From: an unidentified eubacterium SCB49 | Lineage (GTDB): Bacteria > Bacteroidota > Bacteroidia > Flavobacteriales > Flavobacteriaceae | Direction: 5' to 3' | Assembly (NCBI GenBank): GCA_000170815.1 | Contig: ABCO01000004.1 | Location: 248,001 to 312,000 of the forward strand | DNA: 64,000 nt | Shown: positions 26,585 to 36,282 of the stretch, piece by piece | How positions within the stretch are numbered: position 1 is the stretch's first letter | Layout of the letters: each line of letters starts with the position of its first letter | Made by a program: the position numbers and the translations under genes | Notes under the pieces: generated by a model | Seen by the model: only the letters and a program-made list of their open reading frames with translations | Databases searched by the model: none | Told to the model about the DNA's origin: nothing

Positions 26585-27727
26585 ATGAAATTCAACACAA
26601 AAACAATACATGGAGGTCAAAAAGATATAGATCCAGCTTACAACTCTGTGATGCCTCCTATTTACCAAACAACCACCTACGCACAATCAACACCAGGTGG
26701 TCACAAAGGTTTTGAATATTCTCGCAGTGGAAACCCTACACGTGCAGCCCTAGAAAATAGTCTTGCTGCAATTGAAAATGGAAAATTTGGCCTTGCTTTT
26801 GGTAGTGGCCTCGCAGCAATTGATGCTGTCATCAAGTTATTAAAGCCTGGGGATGAGGTAATATCTACCAATGATTTATACGGAGGAAGCTATCGTTTAT
26901 TCACAAAAATCTTTGAAGGGCTTGGTATAAAATTCCATTTCATTGGGATGAATAACGCAAACAATATTGAAAATTATATCAATAAAAACACGAAGCTCAT
27001 TTGGGTAGAAACCCCAACCAACCCTATGATAAATATCATAGACATAAAAACCTGTGCGTTCATTTCAAAAAAACACAACCTATTACTTGCAGTAGACAAC
27101 ACCTTTGCAACTCCATATTTACAAAACCCATTAGACCATGGTGCCGATATTGTGATGCACTCTGCCACAAAATATTTAGGTGGTCATAGCGATGTTGTCA
27201 TGGGAGCCCTCATTGTAAAAGATGATGCACTTGCAAAAAAATTATACTTTATACAAAACGCAAGTGGTGCTATTTGTGGTCCTCAAGATGCATTTTTAGT
27301 TTTAAGAGGAATTAAAACACTTCATCTAAGAATGCAACGTCATTGTGAAAATGGAAAAGCAGTTGCGCATTATTTACAGAACAATCCTAAAATAGAAAAC
27401 GTGTATTGGCCAGGTTTTGAAAACCATCCTAATCACGAGATTGCAAAAGAACAAATGAGTGACTACGGAGGCATGGTTTCATTTACCACCATAGGTAACA
27501 ACTATAACGAAGCGATAAAAATTGTAGAAAACTTAAAAGTATTTACACTTGCAGAATCTCTAGGTGGCGTAGAAAGTCTCGCTGGACACCCCGCCTCTAT
27601 GACGCATGCAAGCATTCCAAAAGAAGAACGTGAGAAAACCGGTGTTGTAGATAGCCTGATTAGATTATCTGTAGGTATTGAAGATATAGAAGACCTCATT
27701 GAAGACCTAGAGCAGGCTATAAATTAA
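26585..27727 (+). CDS. metB: Cystathionine gamma-synthase/lyase-type PLP enzyme
   Basis: Cys/Met metabolism PLP enzyme of 380 residues, counted from ATG 26585. The cofactor lysine is Lys196 in HSATKYLGGHSD, and SRSGNPTR (about 46-53) and the ETPTNP loop (142-147) bind substrate and PLP. Length and motifs fit cystathionine gamma-synthase; gamma-lyase is nearly indistinguishable by eye. It would make or split cystathionine in the methionine/cysteine pathway. It has its own promoter and terminator and is a single gene. Confidence 0.9.
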   Translation: MKFNTKTIHGGQKDIDPAYNSVMPPIYQTTTYAQSTPGGHKGFEYSRSGNPTRAALENSLAAIENGKFGLAFGSGLAAIDAVIKLLKPGDEVISTNDLYGGSYRLFTKIFEGLGIKFHFIGMNNANNIENYINKNTKLIWVETPTNPMINIIDIKTCAFISKKHNLLLAVDNTFATPYLQNPLDHGADIVMHSATKYLGGHSDVVMGALIVKDDALAKKLYFIQNASGAICGPQDAFLVLRGIKTLHLRMQRHCENGKAVAHYLQNNPKIENVYWPGFENHPNHEIAKEQMSDYGGMVSFTTIGNNYNEAIKIVENLKVFTLAESLGGVESLAGHPASMTHASIPKEEREKTGVVDSLIRLSVGIEDIEDLIEDLEQAIN

Positions 27728-27743
27728 TTTTTTGCTGTAAATA

Positions 27744-27791
27744 AAAACAACTTCGGAAACTTTCTAAATCGAATATTTCCGAAGTTGTTTT
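27744..27791. terminator. Terminator between metB and the 27819 gene
   Basis: A perfect 16-bp stem (27744-27759 and 27776-27791) with a 16-base loop and A/T flanks on both sides; it serves the two convergent genes. Confidence 0.85.
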
Positions 27792-27818
27792 ATTTTATAT
27801 TTAATACAAAGTATCGTA

Positions 27819-28637
27819 TTAATCTACATAAAGAATATAACCAAAATTAAGCCAGTAAATCCAGTCATTTGCTTTGTTCTCTGGCACAGGAACTCCTTCT
27901 CCTGGTAAATAATCTCCATTAAATGCTTGTTGAGGGTTTAAACCATCTACCCAGTTTGAAAAATAACTTTGCCATCTAGTATCAATCATTATGTCACTTG
28001 AGTGGCTAAGCTTATAACGCATACCAACACTAGCAACAAAAGACCAAGTTGACCCTCCTTCTTGCTGAAAAGCTCCAAAATATTTTTCTGGGGTAGTCAC
28101 ACTACTATTAAGGCTACCAAGTGTACTATAAACTTCTGGGTCAAAACTCACAAAGTGTATCCCTGCACTAACAAAAGGTGCAAAGTTACCCGGTCTTGCT
28201 GCAAAATCTCTAATACTAAATGGATAATATTCTAATTGAGAACCTATATCAAATACTGTAGTAGAGCCATACATTGCCCTAAGCTGATCTGCAGTAACAC
28301 TTGTTTTACTAGGATCAACATATTCTCCATAATGCTGTAAATCTACTTTGTAAAAATCAATCTCATTACGAAGTTTAAAGTGATCATTAAAGTACTTTCC
28401 TCTTGTGTAACAATTACAATCTGCACTGTAAGAGAAATTTAAATAATGGATTAAACCAACCCCTATTGTAGTATTATTAGTGTTTGTGTCAAAATTATTT
28501 CTTTGCCCATAATCACCATAAAAAGCAATAGGCCCGGAAATGATTCCGATTTCGTGAGAAAAACCAAACTGACTAATAGCATCTTGTTTAGAAAAGATAA
28601 AAAACAAGCATACCAATAGCAAATACCGAGTTTGCAT
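27819..28637 (-). CDS. Outer-membrane beta-barrel-like protein next to gdhA
   Basis: A 272-residue exported protein: signal peptide (about 1-22), then alternating beta strands with aromatic girdles (HYLNFSYSADCNCYT, GMRYKLSHSSDIMIDTRWQSYF) and a C-terminal aromatic segment WIYWLNFGYILYVD. This suggests an eight-stranded outer-membrane barrel. It probably belongs to the flavobacterial family named THC0290_0291, often found upstream of gdhA; I give that from memory. It is divergent from gdhA with a 288-bp gap. The CNC pair near residue 62 is conserved-looking. Function unknown. Confidence 0.7.
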   Translation of the reverse strand: MQTRYLLLVCLFFIFSKQDAISQFGFSHEIGIISGPIAFYGDYGQRNNFDTNTNNTTIGVGLIHYLNFSYSADCNCYTRGKYFNDHFKLRNEIDFYKVDLQHYGEYVDPSKTSVTADQLRAMYGSTTVFDIGSQLEYYPFSIRDFAARPGNFAPFVSAGIHFVSFDPEVYSTLGSLNSSVTTPEKYFGAFQQEGGSTWSFVASVGMRYKLSHSSDIMIDTRWQSYFSNWVDGLNPQQAFNGDYLPGEGVPVPENKANDWIYWLNFGYILYVD

Positions 28638-28665
28638 TATAAAATAGGTTTAGGATTGGGTCTAA

Positions 28666-28673
28666 CAAATATA
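28666..28673 (-). promoter_or_regulatory. -7 promoter element TATATTTG for the 27819 gene
   Basis: Exact TAnnTTTG match on the minus strand (CAAATATA on plus), 29 bp before the ATG at 28637. Confidence 0.5.
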
Positions 28674-28755
28674 TAAAAACTAATGAGAAGGCGAAATTTA
28701 AGACTCTTATTTACCTAAATGTAAAAAAATTACATGCTTTAAAATCAGAAAAAGG

Positions 28756-28763
28756 TATCTTTG
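28756..28763 (+). promoter_or_regulatory. -7 promoter element TATCTTTG for gdhA
   Basis: Exact TAnnTTTG match about 163 bp before the gdhA ATG. A second exact match, TAATTTTG at 28840-28847, lies 79 bp before it; either could be used. Confidence 0.5.
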
Positions 28764-28925
28764 CAAGCATATAATTTGGGATGAAAAAACCATATTATTA
28801 TTTTTTAACAATTTTTAATGCGGTTATTTAATAAATTCTTAATTTTGATAACCATATATTTTCAATACATCAATTACAACATTTAAACAGAAATATTCTG
28901 TTTATATACAACCTAACAATTAAAG

Positions 28926-30269
28926 ATGAAACAAAGCATCAAAGATTTTATCGCCTTAGTGGAAAAAAGCAACCCAAACGAGCCTGAATTTTTACAAGCC
29001 GTAACAGAAGTTGCAGAAACTGTTATACCTTTTATTGAAGCTAATGAACTGTATCAAGGCAAAATGCTACTAGAGCGTATGGTCGAACCTGAACGCACTA
29101 TTATATTTAGAGTGCCTTGGACTGACAGCAAAGGAAACATTCAGGTGAATCGTGGATACCGAGTAGAATACAACTCTGCTATTGGACCATATAAAGGTGG
29201 ACTTCGATTTCACCCATCGGTAAACCTAAGTATCCTAAAGTTTTTAGGTTTTGAACAAACCTTCAAAAATAGTCTTACTACACTCCCTATGGGTGGTGGT
29301 AAAGGAGGGTCAGATTTTGATCCTAAAGGAAAAACAGATAATGAAGTAATGCGTTTTTGCCAAAGTTTTATGTCTGAGCTTTCTCGTCATATAGGACCTA
29401 ACACAGATGTACCTGCCGGTGATATAGGTGTTGGTGGTCGTGAGATTGGTTATTTATTTGGGCAGTACAAGCGTCTTCAAAATGAGTTTACAGGAGTACT
29501 TACAGGAAAAGGACTTTCTTATGGAGGTTCATTAATTCGTCCAGAAGCTACAGGATACGGTAATGTATACTTCGCAAAAAATATGCTAGAAACTAAAGGC
29601 GAAAGCTTTAAAGGAAAAACAGTCGTTATTTCTGGTTCTGGTAATGTGGCACAGTTTGCCGCTCAAAAAGCTACAGAATTTGGAGGTAAAATTGTAACCA
29701 TGTCAGATTCTGGAGGTTATATTTTTGATAGCGAAGGTATAAATGCTGAAAAGTTAGCATTTATAATGAACCTTAAAAACGTTAAAAGAGGGCGTATTTC
29801 AGAATATGTAGACAAATATCCTTCTGCAAAATATAACGCAGGACAAAGACCTTGGGGAGAAAAATGTGATGTTGCACTACCTTGTGCTACTCAAAATGAG
29901 TTAAATGAAACTGAAGCAAAAACACTTGTAGAAAACGGCTGTATTTGTGTGAGTGAAGGAGCAAACATGCCTTCTACTCCAGAAGCAATCGAAGTGTTTA
30001 CTGAAGCAAAAATACTATTTGCTCCAGGAAAAGCATCTAACGCTGGTGGTGTTGCTACCTCAGGCCTAGAAATGTCTCAAAATTCGCTACGTTTAAGCTG
30101 GACAGAAAAAGAGGTAGATGAAAAACTACAAACCATAATGAATGACATTCATGCAGCTTGTGTAAAATACGGAAAAGATGGTGATGGTTACGTAGATTAC
30201 GTAAAAGGAGCTAATATTGCTGGTTTTGTAAAAGTAGCAGATGCCATGATGGCTCAAGGTGTAGTTTAA
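28926..30269 (+). CDS. gdhA: NADP-specific glutamate dehydrogenase
   Basis: Makes glutamate from 2-oxoglutarate and ammonia, usually as a hexamer in the cytoplasm. The substrate-binding glycine-rich segment PMGGGKGGSDFDPKG includes the catalytic Lys126, and the Rossmann fold has SGSGNVAQFAA near 236-246. The length (447 aa) is that of the hexameric bacterial and yeast class, which generally prefers NADP. A long AT-rich leader with two promoter-like elements precedes it. Confidence 0.94.
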   Translation: MKQSIKDFIALVEKSNPNEPEFLQAVTEVAETVIPFIEANELYQGKMLLERMVEPERTIIFRVPWTDSKGNIQVNRGYRVEYNSAIGPYKGGLRFHPSVNLSILKFLGFEQTFKNSLTTLPMGGGKGGSDFDPKGKTDNEVMRFCQSFMSELSRHIGPNTDVPAGDIGVGGREIGYLFGQYKRLQNEFTGVLTGKGLSYGGSLIRPEATGYGNVYFAKNMLETKGESFKGKTVVISGSGNVAQFAAQKATEFGGKIVTMSDSGGYIFDSEGINAEKLAFIMNLKNVKRGRISEYVDKYPSAKYNAGQRPWGEKCDVALPCATQNELNETEAKTLVENGCICVSEGANMPSTPEAIEVFTEAKILFAPGKASNAGGVATSGLEMSQNSLRLSWTEKEVDEKLQTIMNDIHAACVKYGKDGDGYVDYVKGANIAGFVKVADAMMAQGVV

Positions 30270-30381
30270 ACACTTTTGATTAAATTTATATAAAAGGCTA
30301 TCATTTATGATGGCCTTTTTTCATGTAAATTCGCAATATAATCACCTATTAGGTGTTATAAAACATAGAAAATCTCCACTT

Positions 30382-32658
30382 ATGAAAAAGCTATCGTTCA
30401 GCTTCATACTATTACTAACCTTTTCGTTACACGCCCAAAATTTTGAAAAGAGCTGGACGGGACATTTTTCTTATGTGAGTATCAACAGTATTTCACAGGG
30501 GAATGACAAGATTTTTGCAAGTGCTGATAATTCTGCTTTTTCTTACGATTTATCAACGCTAGAACTAGAAACTATATCTACCATTCAAGGACTTTCTGGC
30601 GAAAAAATTTCTACCTCCTACTACAGTGAAGCAGAAGATTTATTTATAATTGGTTATGAAAATGGCCTAATTGAAATCATACGCAATGAAAATGAAGATG
30701 TTCTAACCATAGTAGACATTCTAGACAAACAGAACATACCACCAGATCAAAAACGCATCAACCATTTTAATGAATATGACGGCATTCTATACATATCAGC
30801 AGGTTTTGGTATTTCAGAATATAATCTAGAACTATTAGAATTTGGAGATTCATTTTTTATAGGAGAAGGCGGATCTTACATAGACATTGTTCAATCTGCT
30901 ATTGACCCTCCTTTTATTTATGCGGCTTCTTCAGAAGGAGGTCTACAGAGGGCAAATTTTAATAATAGTAATATTATTAATTTTGAAGAGTGGGATACCA
31001 TCTCCGAACAAAGTTTTAAAGGCGTCCAAAATCTTAACAATCAATTATTCTGTTTACAAACTGACAATACCGTCCTGCAATTTGAAGAAGGTACCGGTTT
31101 TATTTCTGTAGGAAATTTTAATCAAAACGTGATAGGGTTTAACGCCTTTGAAGATCTTATTACAGTTGTTTTCGACAATAGAATTGCCGCTTACTCAGCA
31201 AATTTTTTATTAGAAGCTCAAGTATCAAACCTACCTGATTACGATTACACATTAACCTCTGGATTAGCCTTTGATGAAAAATTTTACCTTGGGACTAAAG
31301 AATTTGGATTATTAGAAGTTCCTTTTAACACAAATGAAGCAACACAATATTTACCAGACGGTCCTATATTAAACACCCCTTTTTCTCTAGCAACCTCTCC
31401 AGGTCAACTATGGGTAAATTTTGGAGATGTAGATGTTGATTTTGATCCATTTCCTTTATCTAGAAATGGTATCAGTAACCTACAAGAAGGTACTTGGACC
31501 AACATTCCTTACTCTGATGTTTTTGAGGCAAATGATCTTGTTAATATTTCAATAAATCCAGACAACACAAGCGAGGTGTATATGACCTCATTTAATAAAG
31601 GGTTACTCAAAATAGAAGATAAAGTACCTACTATATTATACGACGATAGTAACAGCCCTTTAGAATCATATAGAGAAGAAGCTCTAGATATTAGACTATA
31701 TGGATCAGACTTTGACCAAGATGGAAATTTATGGTTTGTACAATCTCGTATAAATGATGGTCTCATAAGATTAACACCTTCCGGAAATTTTACAAAATTT
31801 GACATTACAAGTGTTGTTTCAGAACCTGGACTAGCTTTAAGTGAACTAGCAGTGAGCAGAGAAGGCTACGTGTTTTTTGCCGATACAGAAAGTGGTCTAG
31901 TAGGATATAAGCCCAATGGCGGAAATTTTAATATAATAAGCGATGTTGAAGGTAATGGTAACCTTCCTACAAACAACATTAGAGCACTCACATTTGACGC
32001 AAGCAATAGATTATGGATAGGTACCTTAGAAGGATTAAGGGTGCTTTATAACCCTGGAAGCTTTTTTGATCAAGGCGCAGATATTGAAGCACAAGCCATC
32101 ATTATTAGAGATGATGAAGCAGATGTTGGACAAGAACTTTTAGAGAGTCAAACCATCACAGCAATCAAAGTTGATGGGTCAAACAATAAATGGGTCGCTA
32201 CAACAGCAGGTGTATTTTACCTTTCATCTGACGGTCAAGAAACCTTATTAAATTTCACAAAAGACAACTCTCCACTCCCTTCAAATAATATACAAGACAT
32301 CGCGATAGATGATTTTTCTGGGACTGTTTATTTTGCTACCCTTAATGGCTTAGTAGCTTATAGAGGTACTTCTACAGCACCTAGAGAAGACCTAGAATCT
32401 GTATATGCTTACCCCAACCCCGTTAGACCTGGTTTTGAAGGTAATGTAACCATAGACGGCTTAATGGCAAATGCTAATGTGAAGATTACAGATATAGAAG
32501 GAAATCTAGTGTATGAAGAAAGCTCTCTAGGAGGAAGCATACAATGGGACACTACTGCATTCGGAAAATATAAAGTAAGATCTGGAGTATACCTTGTTAT
32601 CATTACAAGTGCTGATCAACTAGATACAGCTATTTCAAAAATTATGATAGTGCGCTAA
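30382..32658 (+). CDS. porZ: PorZ-like beta-propeller protein of the type IX secretion system
   Basis: A 758-residue exported protein counted from ATG 30382, which begins a clean signal peptide (MKKLSFSFILLLTFSLHAQ). The body is two beta-propeller modules with two-component-propeller repeats such as NNIRALTFDASNRLWIGT and NNIQDIAIDDFSGTVYFAT. The last 85 residues are a T9SS type A C-terminal domain (YPNPVRPGFEGNV ... KIMIVR). This is the layout of PorZ in Porphyromonas gingivalis, where PorZ sits at the surface and helps attach the sugar anchor to cargo. Identity rests on architecture and length. It overlaps the recO start by one base. Confidence 0.7.
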   Translation: MKKLSFSFILLLTFSLHAQNFEKSWTGHFSYVSINSISQGNDKIFASADNSAFSYDLSTLELETISTIQGLSGEKISTSYYSEAEDLFIIGYENGLIEIIRNENEDVLTIVDILDKQNIPPDQKRINHFNEYDGILYISAGFGISEYNLELLEFGDSFFIGEGGSYIDIVQSAIDPPFIYAASSEGGLQRANFNNSNIINFEEWDTISEQSFKGVQNLNNQLFCLQTDNTVLQFEEGTGFISVGNFNQNVIGFNAFEDLITVVFDNRIAAYSANFLLEAQVSNLPDYDYTLTSGLAFDEKFYLGTKEFGLLEVPFNTNEATQYLPDGPILNTPFSLATSPGQLWVNFGDVDVDFDPFPLSRNGISNLQEGTWTNIPYSDVFEANDLVNISINPDNTSEVYMTSFNKGLLKIEDKVPTILYDDSNSPLESYREEALDIRLYGSDFDQDGNLWFVQSRINDGLIRLTPSGNFTKFDITSVVSEPGLALSELAVSREGYVFFADTESGLVGYKPNGGNFNIISDVEGNGNLPTNNIRALTFDASNRLWIGTLEGLRVLYNPGSFFDQGADIEAQAIIIRDDEADVGQELLESQTITAIKVDGSNNKWVATTAGVFYLSSDGQETLLNFTKDNSPLPSNNIQDIAIDDFSGTVYFATLNGLVAYRGTSTAPREDLESVYAYPNPVRPGFEGNVTIDGLMANANVKITDIEGNLVYEESSLGGSIQWDTTAFGKYKVRSGVYLVIITSADQLDTAISKIMIVR

Positions 32659-33377
32659 TGGTCACTACAACAAATGCGATTGTTTTAAGCACCAAAAAAT
32701 ATGGCGAAGCAGATTTAATCGCCACTTGCTATACCGCATCAGACGGTGTAAAGACATATATGCTTCGCGGCATCTTAAAGTCTAAAAAAGGGAAAATTAG
32801 GGCCTCACATTTTCAATTATTAACTCAATTAGAGATAGAAGCCAATCATAAAAACAAAGGAACGCTAGAGTACCTTAAAGATGCAAAAATTGCAGTCCCT
32901 TATCAAACCCTACACACAGATATTGTTAAAAGTTGCCTCGTTATGTTTCTTTCCGAAATTTTAACAAGTACCATCCGTGAAGAAGAAAGTAACAATAGCT
33001 TATATAATTTCATATCAAAAAGCCTAGAAACGCTAGACCACGCAGAAGAATTTGCTAATTTTCATATCTACTTTTTACTTCAACTATCAACCTATTTAGG
33101 TTTTTATCCTGATGACAATAATATGGAGTTGCCCTACTTCAATTTACTAGACGGATTATTCCAAGATGAAGTGACAAACATATACTGCGAAAAGGGTGAA
33201 AATATTGAAAAATTAAAGGTGTTTTTTGGCATAAAATTTGATGATGCAATGAGCGAAAAACTAACCAAGAACCAAAGGTCAAACTTACTAATTGTACTAT
33301 TACAATATTATCAATTACACGTGCAAGGCTTTAGAAAACCAAAGTCGCTCGAGGTTCTACAACAACTATTTAATTAA
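32658..33377 (+). CDS. recO: DNA repair protein RecO
   Basis: Mediator that helps RecF and RecR load RecA on gaps coated with Ssb. The N-terminal OB fold includes the typical TTTNAIVLSTKKYGEADLIATCYT start and GVKTYMLRGILKSKKGKI, followed by a helical C-terminal domain. Length (239 aa) is normal. Translation is probably coupled to the PorZ-like gene (stop/start overlap at 32658), and the TonB-receptor gene follows after 2 bp. Confidence 0.92.
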   Translation: MVTTTNAIVLSTKKYGEADLIATCYTASDGVKTYMLRGILKSKKGKIRASHFQLLTQLEIEANHKNKGTLEYLKDAKIAVPYQTLHTDIVKSCLVMFLSEILTSTIREEESNNSLYNFISKSLETLDHAEEFANFHIYFLLQLSTYLGFYPDDNNMELPYFNLLDGLFQDEVTNIYCEKGENIEKLKVFFGIKFDDAMSEKLTKNQRSNLLIVLLQYYQLHVQGFRKPKSLEVLQQLFN

Positions 33378-33379
33378 CA

Positions 33380-35788
33380 ATGCGTTATCTACTTTTAAGT
33401 TCCATTTTCATTCTTTTTTCGTTAAGCATTCAGGCACAAAAAATCCAAGTATTAGACCAAAAAGGTCAGTTTCCTATTGATGGAGTAGCGGTTTTTAATG
33501 ACGACAAAAGTAAGAGCGGCATCACAGATTTTGATGGTTACATCGATATCTCAGACTTTTCTAATTCAGATATGTTAACATTTCAACATATTTCGCACAC
33601 AAAAAAGACAGTGCAGAAATCTGCTATTTTAGCCGCAAATAATATAGTATACCTAAGCACAGATACAAGTTCGCTAGACGAAGTTGTACTGTCTGTTTCT
33701 AAGTTTGGGCAAAACGAGAAAGACATAACCCAATCCATTGTCTCAATTAATAGTGAAGATATCACCTTTAAAAATCCACAAACCTCTGCAGATTTACTTC
33801 AATCTACAGGGCAAGTGTTTATCCAGAAAAGCCAGCTAGGTGGTGGGAGTCCTTTAATTAGAGGTTTTTCTACCAATCGTTTGTTAATCGCCGTAGATGG
33901 TGTGCGTTTTAATACAGCTATTTTTCGCGCCGGAAATGTTCAAAACGTAATATCGATAGATCCCTTTGCCATAGATCGTACTGAGGTAATTTTAGGACCA
34001 GGTTCTGTAGTATACGGTAGTGATGCTGTAGGTGGTGTAATGAACTTTTATACAAAAAAGCCATCTTTCTCTTTTGAAGACGGAATGTCTTTTACCGGAA
34101 ACGCAACTGCAAGATATGCAACCGCAAATCAAGAAAAAACGGGTCATTTTGATTTTAACATTGGTTTAAAAGAATGGGCTTTTTTAACTAGTGCTACTTA
34201 TAGTGATTTTGACGATTTAAGAATGGGTAAATATGGACCAGACGACTACTTACGTAATCAGTATGTTGTTACAGAAAATGGTGTAGATACCGTTGTTCCT
34301 AATGATGATCCACTGGTACAGAACGCTACCGGTTACAACCAGATTAACCTAATGCAAAAGGTACGCTATATGCCTTCAGAAAAATGGGATTTCAACCTTG
34401 GTTTATTCTACACAACCACAAGTGATTATCCTAGATATGATCGTCTAATAAGACCTGATGGTGAAGGCTTGAGATCTGCAGAATGGTATTATGGTCCACA
34501 AGAATGGCTCTCTGGTAACATACAAGCACGTAACAAAGCTTATAACAATGGTCTTTTTGATGAAAGCGTTGCTACATTATCTTACCAAAGATTTAAAGAA
34601 AGTAGAAACGATCGTGATTTTCAAGACCCAACATTATTCACTACAGAAGAATTAGTGAATGCGTATACTGCTGCTATAGATTTTGAAAAAGACTTTAATA
34701 AAGCTAAAATTAACTACGGTGTAGAATACGTTTACAATAAAGTAGGTAGTGAAGGTAAAAAAACAGACATTACTACTAATATTTCTTCACCAGACGCTTC
34801 TAGATATCCAGACGGATCTACATGGCAATCTGCAGCTGCTTATACTAGCGCTCAAATTACGCTAGCAGAAAACCTTTCATTTTCTACGGGTGTTCGCTAC
34901 AATCATATCTTAGTAGATGCTGAGTTTGACCTAGACTTATTTGACCTTCCTTTTTCTGAAGCAAATATCAATACAGGAGCTTTAACTGGTAGTGCTGGTT
35001 TAGCTTGGCAAGCAAGTCCTATTTTAGGATGGAAAGCTAATTTTTCTACAGCTTTTAGAGCACCAAATATTGATGATGTAGGTAAAATTTTTGATAGTGA
35101 GCCAGGAAGCGTTGTTGTACCTAATCCAGACTTAAAACCAGAATATGCAAAAACTGGAGAAATAGGAGTTAACCTTAATTTTTCTGATGCCGTTAAGATA
35201 GATGTAACTTCTTACTATACTGTTTTAGACGATGCACTTGTACGTAGAGATTATGCATTAGATGGTGTAACAGAAATTGAATACCAAGGAGAATTGAGTA
35301 ATGTACAAGCCATTCAAAATGCTGCAAAAGCAGAAGTATATGGTATTGAGATTGGTGCCGAAATTAATTTTTCTGAAGCATTACAACTTACAAGTCACTA
35401 TAACATTACAGATGGATATGAAGAAGATGATGCTGGTGATAGAAACCCTCTACGCCACGCAGCGCCACATTTTGGTACAACACACTTAATATTTAAGCAA
35501 GATAAATGGAAACTAGATGCATACGGTATTTACAATAGTAAATTTGACTTTGAAGACTTAGCGCCTAGCCAACAAAGCACAGATTATATTTATGCACAAG
35601 ACATTGATGGTAATCCTTATTCTCCAAGTTGGTACACACTTAACATAAGTGGTGAATATGCTTTTACAGACGCATTAAAGTTAAACGTATCACTAGAAAA
35701 CATAACAGACCAACGTTACCGTCCTTACTCAAGTGGTATCGCTGCTGCTGGACGTAACCTGATTATGGCTGTAAATTATTCTTTTTAA
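33380..35788 (+). CDS. TonB-dependent outer-membrane receptor (heme/siderophore type)
   Basis: An 802-residue outer-membrane receptor. It has a signal peptide (about 1-19), a short carboxypeptidase-regulatory-like beta domain (about 20-90), a plug domain (about 110-230; PLIRGFSTNRLLIAVDGVRFN, then VVYGSDAVGGVMNFYT) and a 22-strand barrel ending in LIMAVNYSF. The plug resembles the hemoglobin/transferrin/lactoferrin receptor group, so heme or metal uptake is the first guess. Expression may follow the recO transcript, as only 2 bp separate them. A terminator lies 14 bp after the stop. Confidence 0.9.
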   Translation: MRYLLLSSIFILFSLSIQAQKIQVLDQKGQFPIDGVAVFNDDKSKSGITDFDGYIDISDFSNSDMLTFQHISHTKKTVQKSAILAANNIVYLSTDTSSLDEVVLSVSKFGQNEKDITQSIVSINSEDITFKNPQTSADLLQSTGQVFIQKSQLGGGSPLIRGFSTNRLLIAVDGVRFNTAIFRAGNVQNVISIDPFAIDRTEVILGPGSVVYGSDAVGGVMNFYTKKPSFSFEDGMSFTGNATARYATANQEKTGHFDFNIGLKEWAFLTSATYSDFDDLRMGKYGPDDYLRNQYVVTENGVDTVVPNDDPLVQNATGYNQINLMQKVRYMPSEKWDFNLGLFYTTTSDYPRYDRLIRPDGEGLRSAEWYYGPQEWLSGNIQARNKAYNNGLFDESVATLSYQRFKESRNDRDFQDPTLFTTEELVNAYTAAIDFEKDFNKAKINYGVEYVYNKVGSEGKKTDITTNISSPDASRYPDGSTWQSAAAYTSAQITLAENLSFSTGVRYNHILVDAEFDLDLFDLPFSEANINTGALTGSAGLAWQASPILGWKANFSTAFRAPNIDDVGKIFDSEPGSVVVPNPDLKPEYAKTGEIGVNLNFSDAVKIDVTSYYTVLDDALVRRDYALDGVTEIEYQGELSNVQAIQNAAKAEVYGIEIGAEINFSEALQLTSHYNITDGYEEDDAGDRNPLRHAAPHFGTTHLIFKQDKWKLDAYGIYNSKFDFEDLAPSQQSTDYIYAQDIDGNPYSPSWYTLNISGEYAFTDALKLNVSLENITDQRYRPYSSGIAAAGRNLIMAVNYSF

Positions 35789-35801
35789 ATAACATCATAA
35801 C

Positions 35802-35843
35802 TAATTAGTTCTCAAGCTTTATTTTTAGCCTGAGAACTAATTA
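35802..35843 (+). terminator. Terminator after the TonB-receptor gene
   Basis: A perfect 13-bp stem TAATTAGTTCTCA/TGAGAACTAATTA with a 16-base loop, followed by TTATATTTTTTTTG. Confidence 0.8.
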
Positions 35844-35883
35844 ATTATATTTTTTTTGTTTGTAATTTCTGAAATATTAAATA

Positions 35884-36267
35884 ATGAAATTTGACCGCAC
35901 AGGCATTATACTTTACACCCTAGCCTATAAAGAGTGTGTGGTATTTTACGAGCAAACACTCGAACTTGAAAAGATGTTTGAAACAGATCAACTTACTTGT
36001 TTTAAGTTTGGGGCTTCGTATTTAATGGTCGAACTTGATGATGCGTTTACTGGAAACGAACCAGAAACAACACGCCATAAAACTTGTTTACGCATGAATG
36101 TCCCAGATGTAAAAAAACTGGCAGACAAATTAAAATCTAAAGGAGTAGTTGTAGACTATCAAGAACACGCTTGGGGTACAATTGCAAAATTTCAAGATCC
36201 GGATGGCAACTTATGTGCTTTTAAGGATAGTGAAAAATTTGAAAAACAAATTTCAGATTTTAAATAA
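35884..36267 (+). CDS. VOC (glyoxalase-fold) protein
   Basis: A 127-residue protein of the vicinal-oxygen-chelate superfamily. It has two beta-alpha-beta-beta-beta modules: the first begins RTGIILYTLAYKECVVFYEQTLE, and the second ends WGTIAKFQDPDGNLCAFKDSE with the DPDGN turn typical of the fold. Metal-ligand residues are not all evident (ELDD near 51-54 and the later FKDSE are candidates). Reaction unknown; many relatives are lyases, dioxygenases or binding proteins. It is convergent with the response-regulator gene, 16 bp away. Confidence 0.82.
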   Translation: MKFDRTGIILYTLAYKECVVFYEQTLELEKMFETDQLTCFKFGASYLMVELDDAFTGNEPETTRHKTCLRMNVPDVKKLADKLKSKGVVVDYQEHAWGTIAKFQDPDGNLCAFKDSEKFEKQISDFK

Positions 36268-36282
36268 AAAATCATTCCATTT